Shown piece after piece: positions 1 through 5,709 of a DNA stretch of 6,874 nt (within the stretch, counting starts at the first letter, position 1; every line of letters starts with the position of its first letter). The stretch is from Methanobacteriota archaeon (GTDB lineage: Archaea; Halobacteriota; Methanomicrobia; Methanomicrobiales; Methanospirillaceae), in contig WRER01000040.1 of assembly GCA_009779205.1 (NCBI GenBank), positions 1 to 6,874 on the forward strand, read 5' to 3'. The notes beneath the pieces were generated by a model. That model searched no databases. It saw nothing but the letters and a program-made list of their open reading frames with translations, and was not told the DNA's origin. The translations under genes were made by a program, and so were the position numbers.

Positions 1-1702
1 AGAAAACTCGTTCGTATGCGCATTTCATCCGGAAGAAGAAGGTGACTATCTGATCGAGCTCTTCCCTGTAGGTCGTGAGACATTTGGGTTTGATGGAGAA
101 GTGAATGTCACAGAGTTTGTAGTGAATGATATGCTCGATATCTATGATATCCTTCCATCATATGGGAAGCCAGACGAGGTTCTCTCAAATGCAATCCTTT
201 TCGGCCATTCCTTTGATGAAGGCATGACGGTAATGCTGAGTCGTGCAGGGTCTCCAGATATTCACGCTATGAATGTCGTGTATCAGGCACCATTCCAGGC
301 GACCTGTACCATTCCACTCACTGGTGCTGCACCGGGATTATGGGATCTTACGATCACAAATCCAGATGGGGAGTCTGTAACACTTCAAAATGCGTTTGAA
401 GTAACAGGGACAGAACCATCCGTGAGACATGTCATTGGCGCCTATGCTGGGGATGGTGGTTCTATCAGTCCAGCTGGTATCATCGCATATCTGGCAGGTT
501 CTGATCCAATGTACGTGATTACTCCTGAATCTGGCTATGTCATTGACGCTATCTTCATCGACTATGAAGAAATAGCACAAAAGACCTCTCCATACATGTT
601 TGAGGAACTTGATGCTGATCATACGATTCACGTGCTTTTCAAGAGGGATTCAGCTCTCGTCGTTTCAGGTATTTCTCCATCTACGGGCACGAACACCGAA
701 TCTCTTCCTGTTACCATATCTGGTGAGGACTTTCAGGAAGGAGTGGAGGTATACTTGACACGTATTGGTTCTTCCGTGAAGGCGACTGATGTCATGCGTC
801 TTTCCTCCACTCAACTCACCTGTACGCTGCCACTCACTGGTGTGTTACCACGAGTATGGGATGTTACAGTTAGAAATCTAAATGGAGATTTTGCAACGCT
901 TCCAGGGGCATTTGAAGTAACAGGTGGAGAACCAATAACCTGTGACCCGGCGTGTGGAGATGGATACATCTGTCAAAACGGAAACTGTGTCCCAGTCACT
1001 CCAATTTGTGACCCGGTATGTACAGATGGATACACCTGTGTTAACGGAAACTGTGTCCCAATCACTCCAATCTGTGACCCGGCATGTGGAGATGGATTCA
1101 CCTGTGTAAACGGAAACTGTGTCCCAGTCACCCCAGATTGTGATGAAGATCCAACGACCACGTACAAGATCACAGCCAAAAATGGTGAAGGAGACCAGTA
1201 TGGGGGAATCGCAGTTCCAACAGGCGAATGGCAAGTAAACGCATGTGCTGAGTTTGTCATCTCATTTGATTCAAGACCAGGGCATGTACTTGAACATATA
1301 AGTGTAAACGAAGAATTACTCCCTCCAGAACCTTATATCAGTCTCCGTGCAGATCAAGATTATGAGATCGTAGCAGTTGGAGCACTGCGTGAGAATCAGA
1401 TTTTTGTAGATTTCACTGCTGAAATCTGCACAGATGACTCTTGCGTGGTTTCTGTACCTTGCACAGAAACACCTTGCAGAGGAACTGTTCCATTGAAGGT
1501 GATATTTATTGCAGAGGACAATGGTGTACCAGATGTATGGGACTGGGACCTTGGAAACGGAGAGAGAAAAGAAGGTAAACGTGTTGAAACACAATATACC
1601 ATGCCCGGACTCTACACCGTCTCACTCACTGGAAAACAGGGTGAACTGTCTGGAACAGTCACAAAAATAGGATACATCTATGTAGAACCAATCAAGAAGT
1701 AA
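1..1702 (+). CDS. Large secreted multidomain surface protein, C-terminal part (5' end outside window)
   Basis: The frame is open from position 2 without a stop, so the gene enters from the left edge; the GTG at 101 is internal. In order the protein shows an IPT/TIG-like domain (about 143-415), a divergent InlB B-repeat (about 419-646, with GGSISPAG and a late HTIHVLF strand), a second IPT/TIG domain (about 656-928), three 22-residue cysteine-rich repeats (941-1138), another InlB-like segment (about 1157-1429), a short four-cysteine linker (1427-1477), and a PKD domain (about 1481-1699) with a WDWDLGNG core. The two TIG copies share TC-T-x-PLTG, WD-x-T and AFEVTG-x-EP. No C-terminal membrane helix, PGF-type sorting signal or anchor follows the PKD domain. 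Such modules are typical of extracellular adhesive or envelope proteins in Methanomicrobia. The exact ligand cannot be told. The signal peptide would lie outside the window. Confidence 0.85.
   Translation, partial: ENSFVCAFHPEEEGDYLIELFPVGRETFGFDGEVNVTEFVVNDMLDIYDILPSYGKPDEVLSNAILFGHSFDEGMTVMLSRAGSPDIHAMNVVYQAPFQATCTIPLTGAAPGLWDLTITNPDGESVTLQNAFEVTGTEPSVRHVIGAYAGDGGSISPAGIIAYLAGSDPMYVITPESGYVIDAIFIDYEEIAQKTSPYMFEELDADHTIHVLFKRDSALVVSGISPSTGTNTESLPVTISGEDFQEGVEVYLTRIGSSVKATDVMRLSSTQLTCTLPLTGVLPRVWDVTVRNLNGDFATLPGAFEVTGGEPITCDPACGDGYICQNGNCVPVTPICDPVCTDGYTCVNGNCVPITPICDPACGDGFTCVNGNCVPVTPDCDEDPTTTYKITAKNGEGDQYGGIAVPTGEWQVNACAEFVISFDSRPGHVLEHISVNEELLPPEPYISLRADQDYEIVAVGALRENQIFVDFTAEICTDDSCVVSVPCTETPCRGTVPLKVIFIAEDNGVPDVWDWDLGNGERKEGKRVETQYTMPGLYTVSLTGKQGELSGTVTKIGYIYVEPIKK
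941..1138 (+). repeat. Three tandem 66-bp coding repeats (22-residue cysteine-rich units)
   Basis: Units start at 941, 1007 and 1073 and follow one another with no spacer; a fourth begins at 1139 but diverges after a few codons. Pairs of units differ at about 8-10 of 66 bases. Each encodes cysteines spaced C-x3-C-x5-C-x4-C with a conserved NGNCVP-x-TP tail, giving twelve cysteines in all. The pattern resembles EGF-like, EB-module or Dickkopf-type half domains that fold through disulfides outside the cell. The high base identity suggests fairly recent duplication or gene conversion. Confidence 0.9.
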
Positions 1703-1715
1703 CTTCTCTTTTTTT
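1695..1715 (+). terminator. Hairpin plus T-run at the end of the surface-protein gene
   Basis: AGAAG (1695-1699) pairs with CTTCT (1703-1707) around the TAA stop codon as a 3-nt loop. A run of seven T follows at 1709-1715. The stem is short, but archaeal termination relies mainly on the oligo-T tract, so this is a plausible 3' end. Confidence 0.45.
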
Positions 1716-1899
1716 CAATTGCATAATGTACAGTTGTAAACGTGAATAGGTACATAAAATTATTCTCAAAATGAAAAGTATGCGAAATGAGGATAACTAC
1801 CACTGTTTTTTGGAAATGAAACAGTAGAGAATGTATTTTTACAAAATCTCATAGTTTCATTGAGGAATAACCTACAAACCAGAGGAAAACAGATCGTTA

Positions 1900-1923
1900 C
1901 AAGCTAGAATCCAAGCTAGAATC
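1900..1923. repeat. Perfect 12-bp tandem duplication
   Basis: CAAGCTAGAATC occurs twice without a gap (1900-1911 and 1912-1923). It lies in the 239-bp space (1703-1941) between the convergent ends of the surface-protein and CARDB-protein genes. Apart from the T-run near 1709 and a purine-rich tract at 1924-1936, I see no gene or structured RNA in this space. Confidence 0.85.
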
Positions 1924-1941
1924 AGGAGGAGGTGGAAGATA

Positions 1942-2835
1942 TTAAGAACCGCAACCACAGCCGCCTGCCGCTATTTTTGCCTCAACCCAGTTATCTGAAA
2001 TAAAGTAAATTCCTGGGATAACAAACGTATTATCTCCTTCATTTGTTTCAGGAATAGTTCCATAAGGATTTACCAGGCCACGCATGGTATATGCACCAAG
2101 ATAAATATTGTCTGGAACTTTATAACTCAACTGCACTTTTGCACTTTTTCCTGCTGCAATAGAAGGGATCGTGGCTTCTTCTGGGTATAATACCTGGTTT
2201 CCAAGCAACAGCATAACTGAAACCGGTGTTCCTTCCACTACTGCATCTCCGCCAGCATTTACCACCGATACAGATGGTGTGATTCTTGCGCCAGGGTATA
2301 GTGAGAGTGATGATGGCACTGAGATCTCTGTTATCTGATAGTTTGGCGCATCCGGTGTCACACGCACTCTGTTTGTAACTGGAAACGCAGTCATCTCTGT
2401 TGCAGATCCACTGCTTCCTTGAACAGTTACTTCTTGCATTGGAGTCTTAGAAAACTGCGGCGATGCAAGGCCATAATTCGTTGTAACAAGAGCTGTTATC
2501 TGATAAGTACCTCCAACTGTGCCGAATGGAACTGCACCAGTAAAAGGCACTGTTGTGCTCTCTCCAACTCGTAGATATGGTAATGCGACCCAGCCAACAA
2601 ATATCGAAGGTTCAGCTCCGGTAAAATCAGGTGGCAGGAGATAAATTCCAAGATATTTCTGTGCTATTGGATTATTGGAATCATTCTCAACAAGTATGGT
2701 TGCAGATATAATTCCTTCACTGCATGCAACCTCTGTTATCTCCAAAGATGCAGGAACCCCTGGCGAAGCTCCCAAAACTCCCCCAATAAAACACGAAAAA
2801 ACGAACACAACAAAGAATACGGTATAGTACTTCAT
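1942..2835 (-). CDS. Secreted CARDB-domain protein with Gly/Cys-rich C-terminus
   Basis: The ATG at 2835 is preferred over the upstream in-frame ATG at 2895. It begins a classic signal peptide (MKYYTVFF, a hydrophobic core, then an Ala-rich cleavage region near VLGA, residues 20-23), and the promoter-like AT-rich tract at 2899-2930 would put the transcript start at or after 2895. The 297-residue product has an N-terminal beta-rich region (about 30-140) and a CARDB-like domain (about 165-275), recognisable from VVNAGGDAVVEG, a middle IPSIAAGKSAKV stretch and the closing PETNEGDNT that matches the usual E-x-NEGDN ending. CARDB is a cell-adhesion-related Ig-like fold common in archaeal exported proteins. 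The last residues, GGCGCGS, are unusual. There is no transmembrane anchor at the end, so the protein may be released or held by partners. Function is otherwise unknown. Confidence 0.8.
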   Translation of the reverse strand: MKYYTVFFVVFVFSCFIGGVLGASPGVPASLEITEVACSEGIISATILVENDSNNPIAQKYLGIYLLPPDFTGAEPSIFVGWVALPYLRVGESTTVPFTGAVPFGTVGGTYQITALVTTNYGLASPQFSKTPMQEVTVQGSSGSATEMTAFPVTNRVRVTPDAPNYQITEISVPSSLSLYPGARITPSVSVVNAGGDAVVEGTPVSVMLLLGNQVLYPEEATIPSIAAGKSAKVQLSYKVPDNIYLGAYTMRGLVNPYGTIPETNEGDNTFVIPGIYFISDNWVEAKIAAGGCGCGS

Positions 2836-2898
2836 GAAACCCCTTACCCTTACTATTAGTACAAGGATATTCAAATAGGAGAAGGGTCTGATCATTCA

Positions 2899-2930
2899 GA
2901 TATATCATTTATAATAATATATTCTTAAAT
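2899..2930 (-). promoter_or_regulatory. AT-rich archaeal-type promoter of the CARDB-protein gene
   Basis: Read on the minus strand this tract holds overlapping TATA-like stretches, AATATATTAT (about 2924-2915) and TTATAAAT (about 2913-2906). A start site some 25 nt downstream would fall near 2882-2893 and give a 5' leader of roughly 50 nt before the ATG at 2835. No experimental support. Confidence 0.4.
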
Positions 2931-3087
2931 TACCTGTAGCATACGTCCTATAGAAGGTCGTTGTTGTCAATGTAACTTTCGTGTTATTTGTGCTTTCTTC
3001 CTGCCAACAGAGAGATTTGTAACTCATGTATGGTCTTTACCATTCGAAATTATCGTAACGTTACAAAAAAGCTCAAACTCTACTCCA

Positions 3088-3106
3088 TTCAGACAATTAT
3101 TCTGAA
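3088..3106 (-). terminator. Possible hairpin after the accessory cassette
   Basis: TTCAGA (3088-3093) pairs with TCTGAA (3101-3106) around a 7-nt loop, just downstream of the stop at 3116. On the minus strand a run of six T follows about 18 nt later (3070-3065). The distance is long for a classic intrinsic terminator, so the call is weak. A separate 10-bp palindrome, GTAACGTTAC, sits at 3055-3064. Confidence 0.25.
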
Positions 3107-3115
3107 ATGAATCGT

Positions 3116-3364
3116 TCAGGCTTCGGCATCATTATCCAGTCCGAAAGAAACTCCAACCTGGTCTTTTTTTGCGGCTTTGTCTAAAATCTCTTCTGCCGTC
3201 ATTCCAATCCAAAGATTGTCGCGCCGCCATTCAGTGTAGTCAAATCGTGTACTTTTTACCGTTACCAAAAACAGCTCAGTATCAATTGTTCCTAAAGCCT
3301 CCCGTAGAGCTTTCATACCAATGCTCATAATCGCGGCAGTTTGTGGGTTTTCATCTTTATACAT
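3116..3364 (-). CDS. Small uncharacterised protein downstream of the MNT gene
   Basis: The frame is open up to an ATG at 3436 (106 residues), but the ATG at 3364 alone has a ribosome binding site (GGGAGAG, 3379-3373, 8 nt away), giving an 82-residue product that starts MYKDENP. The core reads IGMKALREALG, then FDYTEWRRDNLW and GMTAEEILDKAAKK. From memory this resembles a family of small hypothetical proteins in archaea and bacteria with the pattern G-x-x-AL-x-x-x-LG, DYT-x-x-R and T-x-EEI; I know of no assigned function. It looks soluble and alpha-helical, with no signal peptide or membrane segment and no HEPN R-x4-6-H motif. It is the last gene of the MNT cassette, starting 122 nt after the MNT stop (50 nt if the upstream ATG is used). 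It could act as the MNT partner, but this is inference. Confidence 0.65.
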   Translation of the reverse strand: MYKDENPQTAAIMSIGMKALREALGTIDTELFLVTVKSTRFDYTEWRRDNLWIGMTAEEILDKAAKKDQVGVSFGLDNDAEA

Positions 3365-3372
3365 TGTCTTGT

Positions 3373-3379
3373 CTCTCCC
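3373..3379 (-). promoter_or_regulatory. Ribosome binding site deciding the start at 3364
   Basis: On the minus strand GGGAGAG lies 8 nt before the ATG at 3364. The alternative ATGs at 3436, 3415 and 3394 have no purine-rich match upstream, so this site argues for the shorter protein. Confidence 0.45.
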
Positions 3380-3486
3380 GATGTCTGTTGACATGTACTT
3401 AGGAATGTCTAACATGCAGGTAGTAGGACTTTTCATCTAAAAATTTCCAAATTAGTTGGGTACAGGCGCTTGAGTTTCGTAAATCG

Positions 3487-3807
3487 CTATTTTTCATAAA
3501 TAAGCACCCTTTCCCGCAGAACGTTTTCTGCAAACCCAGGCATTCTGTCTTTTTCTCTGTCTTGGGTCAGTGCGTTGACTGTTATCATATCTATGTCTGC
3601 ACCAATAGCTTCACAGAGGTCATTATATAAGCCGCCAATAATTAAACCGCGCACAACGGAACCTGCAGTATCAACCAAAATGTCCACATCGCTGCCAATA
3701 TGAATTTCATTGCGTGAATAAGAGCCAAAAATATATACTGCACGTAATTGGTATTTTTGCGCTATTGGAGTAATTAATTTTTGTAAATCATTTATTGAAT
3801 AGAGCAT
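3487..3807 (-). CDS. Minimal nucleotidyltransferase (MNT / DNA polymerase beta superfamily)
   Basis: This 106-residue protein has the signature of minimal nucleotidyltransferases. FGSYSRNE (residues 27-34) gives the GS motif. SDVDILVD (39-46) holds the paired catalytic aspartates D40 and D42. GADIDMITV (69-77) supplies the third carboxylate at D73. The length suits a stand-alone MNT domain such as MntA. MntA proteins act as antitoxins that AMPylate a HEPN ribonuclease toxin (HepT) encoded beside them. Here neither neighbour looks like HEPN: a 33-codon ORF ends 16 nt upstream and an uncharacterised small protein follows. Initiation is well supported by TGAGGT (3819-3814) 6 nt before the ATG. 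All active-site residues are present, so it is probably active. Confidence 0.9.
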   Translation of the reverse strand: MLYSINDLQKLITPIAQKYQLRAVYIFGSYSRNEIHIGSDVDILVDTAGSVVRGLIIGGLYNDLCEAIGADIDMITVNALTQDREKDRMPGFAENVLRERVLIYEK

Positions 3808-3823
3808 CTGTATACCTCAAATT

Positions 3824-3925
3824 TTATTTCGTAGATTCTTTGTAACCGTAAATTCCCACAAAGATTACAAGTATATTTCGCATATCGGCTAAAAAGCCAG
3901 GATTTGTTGCCTGTAATTCGCTCAT
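3824..3925 (-). CDS. 33-residue small ORF with very strong SD; possible DUF1016 nuclease remnant
   Basis: An ATG at 3925 (codons MSELQATNPG...) reads to TAA at 3824. It is preceded by GGAGGAGGAA on the minus strand (3940-3931), 5 nt from the ATG and among the strongest SD matches in the window. It ends 16 nt before the MNT start, so the two are probably translated from one mRNA. The first 19 or so residues (ATNPGFLADMRNIL) recall the extreme N-terminus of DUF1016/YhcG-type PDDEXK nucleases, which normally continues into a helical region with an AYW-x-IGK motif. Here it runs instead into a short hydrophobic tail, VIFVGIYGYKESTK. It may therefore be a truncated remnant with a retained RBS, a true small protein, or a leader peptide. 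The similarity is from memory and unconfirmed. Confidence 0.5.
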   Translation of the reverse strand: MSELQATNPGFLADMRNILVIFVGIYGYKESTK

Positions 3926-3930
3926 ATTGC

Positions 3931-3940
3931 TTCCTCCTCC
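3931..3940 (-). promoter_or_regulatory. Strong Shine-Dalgarno site of the 33-codon ORF
   Basis: GGAGGAGGAA on the minus strand, 5 nt before the ATG at 3925. It is far stronger than the SD of most genes here, which supports real translation of the small ORF or of an ancestral gene that started there. Confidence 0.6.
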
Positions 3941-3945
3941 AATTA

Positions 3946-3961
3946 TGAACGCGTGCGTTCA
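3946..3961. promoter_or_regulatory. 16-bp palindrome, candidate operator
   Basis: TGAACGC-GT-GCGTTCA is a seven-base inverted repeat with a 2-bp centre. It lies directly upstream of the SD of the small ORF, in the leader of the MNT cassette. Together with a second palindrome 40 bp upstream it could be a binding site for a dimeric repressor, as in autoregulated toxin-antitoxin operons. An RNA hairpin near the SD is the alternative. Confidence 0.4.
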
Positions 3962-3987
3962 CAATTCACTTTCAAGATTTACGAACA

Positions 3988-3999
3988 TTGCGCTCGCAA
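3988..3999. promoter_or_regulatory. 12-bp palindrome, second candidate operator
   Basis: TTGCG-CT-CGCAA is a five-base inverted repeat with a 2-bp centre. Its centre (3993.5) is 40 bp from that of the 3946-3961 palindrome (3953.5), close to four helical turns, so both would face the same side of the DNA. A weak TATA-like stretch, GTATTATGG, lies just upstream on the minus strand (about 4009-4001). Confidence 0.3.
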
Positions 4000-4009
4000 C
4001 CATAATACT

Positions 4010-4153
4010 TCAATTGCTGTAACCCACATTTCACAGACTTTTTATTCAAAATTCTCTTTTATTGGGGGTTTCGTCTTTTCACCTTAAATCAATTATCAAA
4101 ACACCTACCAAAATTATTAGAAAGATGGTTGGTTACGTTTTTAGAGAAAATCA
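4010..4153. other. AT-rich non-coding spacer upstream of the MNT cassette
   Basis: This stretch separates the HTH-regulator gene end from the cassette leader. It is visibly A/T-rich with several T-runs on either strand. I see no ORF with a start and SD, no tRNA-like fold and no long repeat. A promoter for the cassette should lie at its left end, but no convincing TATA/BRE pair stands out. Confidence 0.4.
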
Positions 4154-4180
4154 CTTGGCAAGCTTCCTCATATGAATTTT

Positions 4181-4202
4181 TCTTTAAAAATCTTGGCAAG
4201 AT
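4181..4202 (-). terminator. Short hairpin plus T-run ending the sucCD cluster
   Basis: On the minus strand ATCTT-GCC-AAGAT (4202-4190) overlaps the stop of the HTH gene and leads into TTTTT. The stem is only 5 bp, but its place right at the end of the operon fits transcription termination. The CTTGGCAAG core (plus strand, 4192-4200) recurs at 4154-4162. Confidence 0.4.
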
Positions 4203-4708
4203 CACGCTGATTTTTCATTTTTTGACAGCTGCCTGACCATAACATCAATTGCTGCCATATATGACTCTTCACCAGGACGGATATTTACGACAGGTACATC
4301 AACGAGTTTTTCAATAAGAGAGGTCAGAATGGGTGCACAGATTATCCCAGATGCTCCTTCTTTTTCCGCACGAACCGCACACAAAATACATTCATCCAGT
4401 GTGTGAGCGTTATAGCCTTTTATTGTATAGTCAACTCCATTGATCGCGATCTTCTTTCCTGTAACCCCATCCAGCAAAAACTTCGCTGAGATAATAGCAA
4501 TACTATGTTCATCACAGGGATCAAATACTTCTGAAATTGCAATGAGTGTAGAAAGCCTTGGATCACGGTCTCCACATGAGATCTTGTACAGAGTGGCAGG
4601 AGACACTCCTATTCGCTTTGCAAGCTCACGAATCGTCATGCCTCTGCGTTCAAGCTCATAATCAAGTGCTGGTTTGAATCCGTACCTGATTACTCTGTTT
4701 ACAAACAT
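4202..4708 (-). CDS. XRE-type HTH transcriptional regulator with PrpR_N-like C-terminal domain
   Basis: Residues about 13-63 of this 168-residue protein form a Cro/XRE helix-turn-helix: MTIRELAKRIGVSPATLYKI followed by GDRDPRLSTLIAISEVF. The C-terminal part (about 70-160), with KGYNAHTLDECILCA, EGASGIICAPILTSLIEKLV and VPVVNIRPGE, resembles the ligand-sensing PrpR_N/Asp-Glu racemase-like fold, in which a G-x-IIC/S stretch is followed by a PVV-x-I strand. It has no membrane segment and should act in the cytoplasm. Its start lies 29 nt after the zinc-ribbon gene stop with a weak SD (GTGGT), so it is probably co-transcribed with sucCD and may sense a related metabolite. The HTH call is firm; the ligand domain is inferred from pattern alone. 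Confidence 0.85.
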   Translation of the reverse strand: MFVNRVIRYGFKPALDYELERRGMTIRELAKRIGVSPATLYKISCGDRDPRLSTLIAISEVFDPCDEHSIAIISAKFLLDGVTGKKIAINGVDYTIKGYNAHTLDECILCAVRAEKEGASGIICAPILTSLIEKLVDVPVVNIRPGEESYMAAIDVMVRQLSKNEKSA

Positions 4709-4737
4709 CTAAATAACCACTTTTGTCTACTGAATTA

Positions 4738-5709
4738 TTACTGTTTTTCTCCACATACGCGGCAAAAACGGGATTTTGCAGGAATTGAAACACCACACAT
4801 CAGACAAAACGTAACAGATAATCCACCTTCTCTAGATGCGGTGGGAAGATGTGGTTCAATTACGCCACGTCCAAGAGGCGTCAGCTTTGGCTTCTGGAGA
4901 TGAATCGAGGTAGCACGTCGTGAATCAACCTCCCGCCTCTCGATTTGAAAAGATATATGAGAAGAAACCGGCTCTAGAGATGTTTGAGGTGTGAATGGCA
5001 CTTCGACTGCTTCTGGAGGTGGAGCAATCGGCTGTGATCCCTTTTGCTCAGATTGTGTTATTTTTGCAACAGCAAGACGCTCTTCCTCCTCTTCTGCATC
5101 AATAATTCCATCTGATACAAAATGTTGTTGTTTTGGCATTGGCCTAGGTTCGACTGTCGGAGTATCCCATTCTCCCTTGCCTTCCTCATACTCACCAGAG
5201 ATCTTTGCATATTGCTCTGCATCTGCTTGAAGACCAGATGGAATAGTATCAGAAAAATTCTCTTCTGCATCTGCCTGCTCCAAATCTTGTACTGAATCCA
5301 CCTTCTCTGGAGCACGGCCATTTATTGATGTATACCATGCTCGTGCTTCATCTTCCGGGTTTTCAATAAGCCCTGTAAACAGCAGCCTCATGTGGCGTAT
5401 CTGGCCTTCGATCAGCACATGCAAAACAAGTATCGGAGTCGTACCTTCATGCTCAAGATCTGCTTTCTTGATCAGATCTGATGGCATCTCCTTTGCAATC
5501 GCGCCTTTCCCTCTTGGTGAATTATCAACAAGCATAAACCTTTCACTTGTTAAAATACCAAAAAACGTGTAATCCTTAATTCTGATTCCATCAGAGTAAT
5601 TGAGCATACTCTCCCCAATGCCCAAAAACTTAAACGGATTGAATGAAGAAGAACGTAACGGTGCTGGAGGATTACCTCCAAGCCCTTTTAAATTATCTAA
5701 TAATGACAT
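4738..5709 (-). CDS. Zinc-ribbon protein with PH-like N-terminal domain and disordered linker
   Basis: The 323-residue protein has three parts. Residues about 25-130 look like a small beta-rich PH/GRAM-like domain (GIRIKDYTFFGILTSERFML, LVLHVLIEGQIRHMRLLF, ending in an EARAWYTSI helix). Residues about 131-295 are Glu-, Pro- and Gln-rich with an EEEEE run near 206-210 and are probably disordered. The end is a zinc ribbon with two knuckles, CLMC (302-305) and CRVC (316-319). No signal peptide or membrane helix is seen. The start overlaps the end of sucD by 17 nt and has GAGGT 8 nt upstream, so translation is coupled to sucD. Archaeal proteins pairing such domains are poorly characterised; a protein- or nucleic-acid-binding adaptor is possible. 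No enzymatic motif is visible. Confidence 0.75.
   Translation of the reverse strand: MSLLDNLKGLGGNPPAPLRSSSFNPFKFLGIGESMLNYSDGIRIKDYTFFGILTSERFMLVDNSPRGKGAIAKEMPSDLIKKADLEHEGTTPILVLHVLIEGQIRHMRLLFTGLIENPEDEARAWYTSINGRAPEKVDSVQDLEQADAEENFSDTIPSGLQADAEQYAKISGEYEEGKGEWDTPTVEPRPMPKQQHFVSDGIIDAEEEEERLAVAKITQSEQKGSQPIAPPPEAVEVPFTPQTSLEPVSSHISFQIERREVDSRRATSIHLQKPKLTPLGRGVIEPHLPTASREGGLSVTFCLMCGVSIPAKSRFCRVCGEKQ

Noticed and set aside
101..103. GTG at 101 as the start of the surface-protein gene
   Set aside because: The same frame is open to position 2 and the upstream codons read as ordinary protein (FHPEEEGDYLIELF); no SD precedes the GTG.
941..1138. CRISPR-like array
   Set aside because: The 66-bp units are contiguous, have no spacers and are in frame inside a coding region, so they are protein repeats.
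878..1260. Antisense ORFs across the cysteine-rich repeats
   Set aside because: They mirror the repeat on the other strand, have no SD and overlap a well-supported gene.
1924..2003. Perfect SD-like tract AGGAGGAGGTGG on the plus strand with a GTG at 1932 and a 23-codon frame to TAA at 2001
   Set aside because: The frame is antisense to the end of the CARDB gene, the product is not recognisable and the SD overlaps the putative start; probably chance purine richness.
2836..2895. N-terminal extension of the CARDB protein to the ATG at 2895
   Set aside because: The extension would bury the signal peptide, and the probable promoter lies so close that the transcript likely starts at or after this ATG.
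3116..3436. HEPN (HepT) toxin as partner of the MNT gene
   Set aside because: The protein is short, lacks the R-x4-6-H motif and does not show the long four-helix pattern of HEPN proteins.
3945..4022. 25-codon plus-strand ORF starting ATG at 3945
   Set aside because: No SD on the plus strand, and it overlaps the palindromes and leader of the minus-strand cassette.
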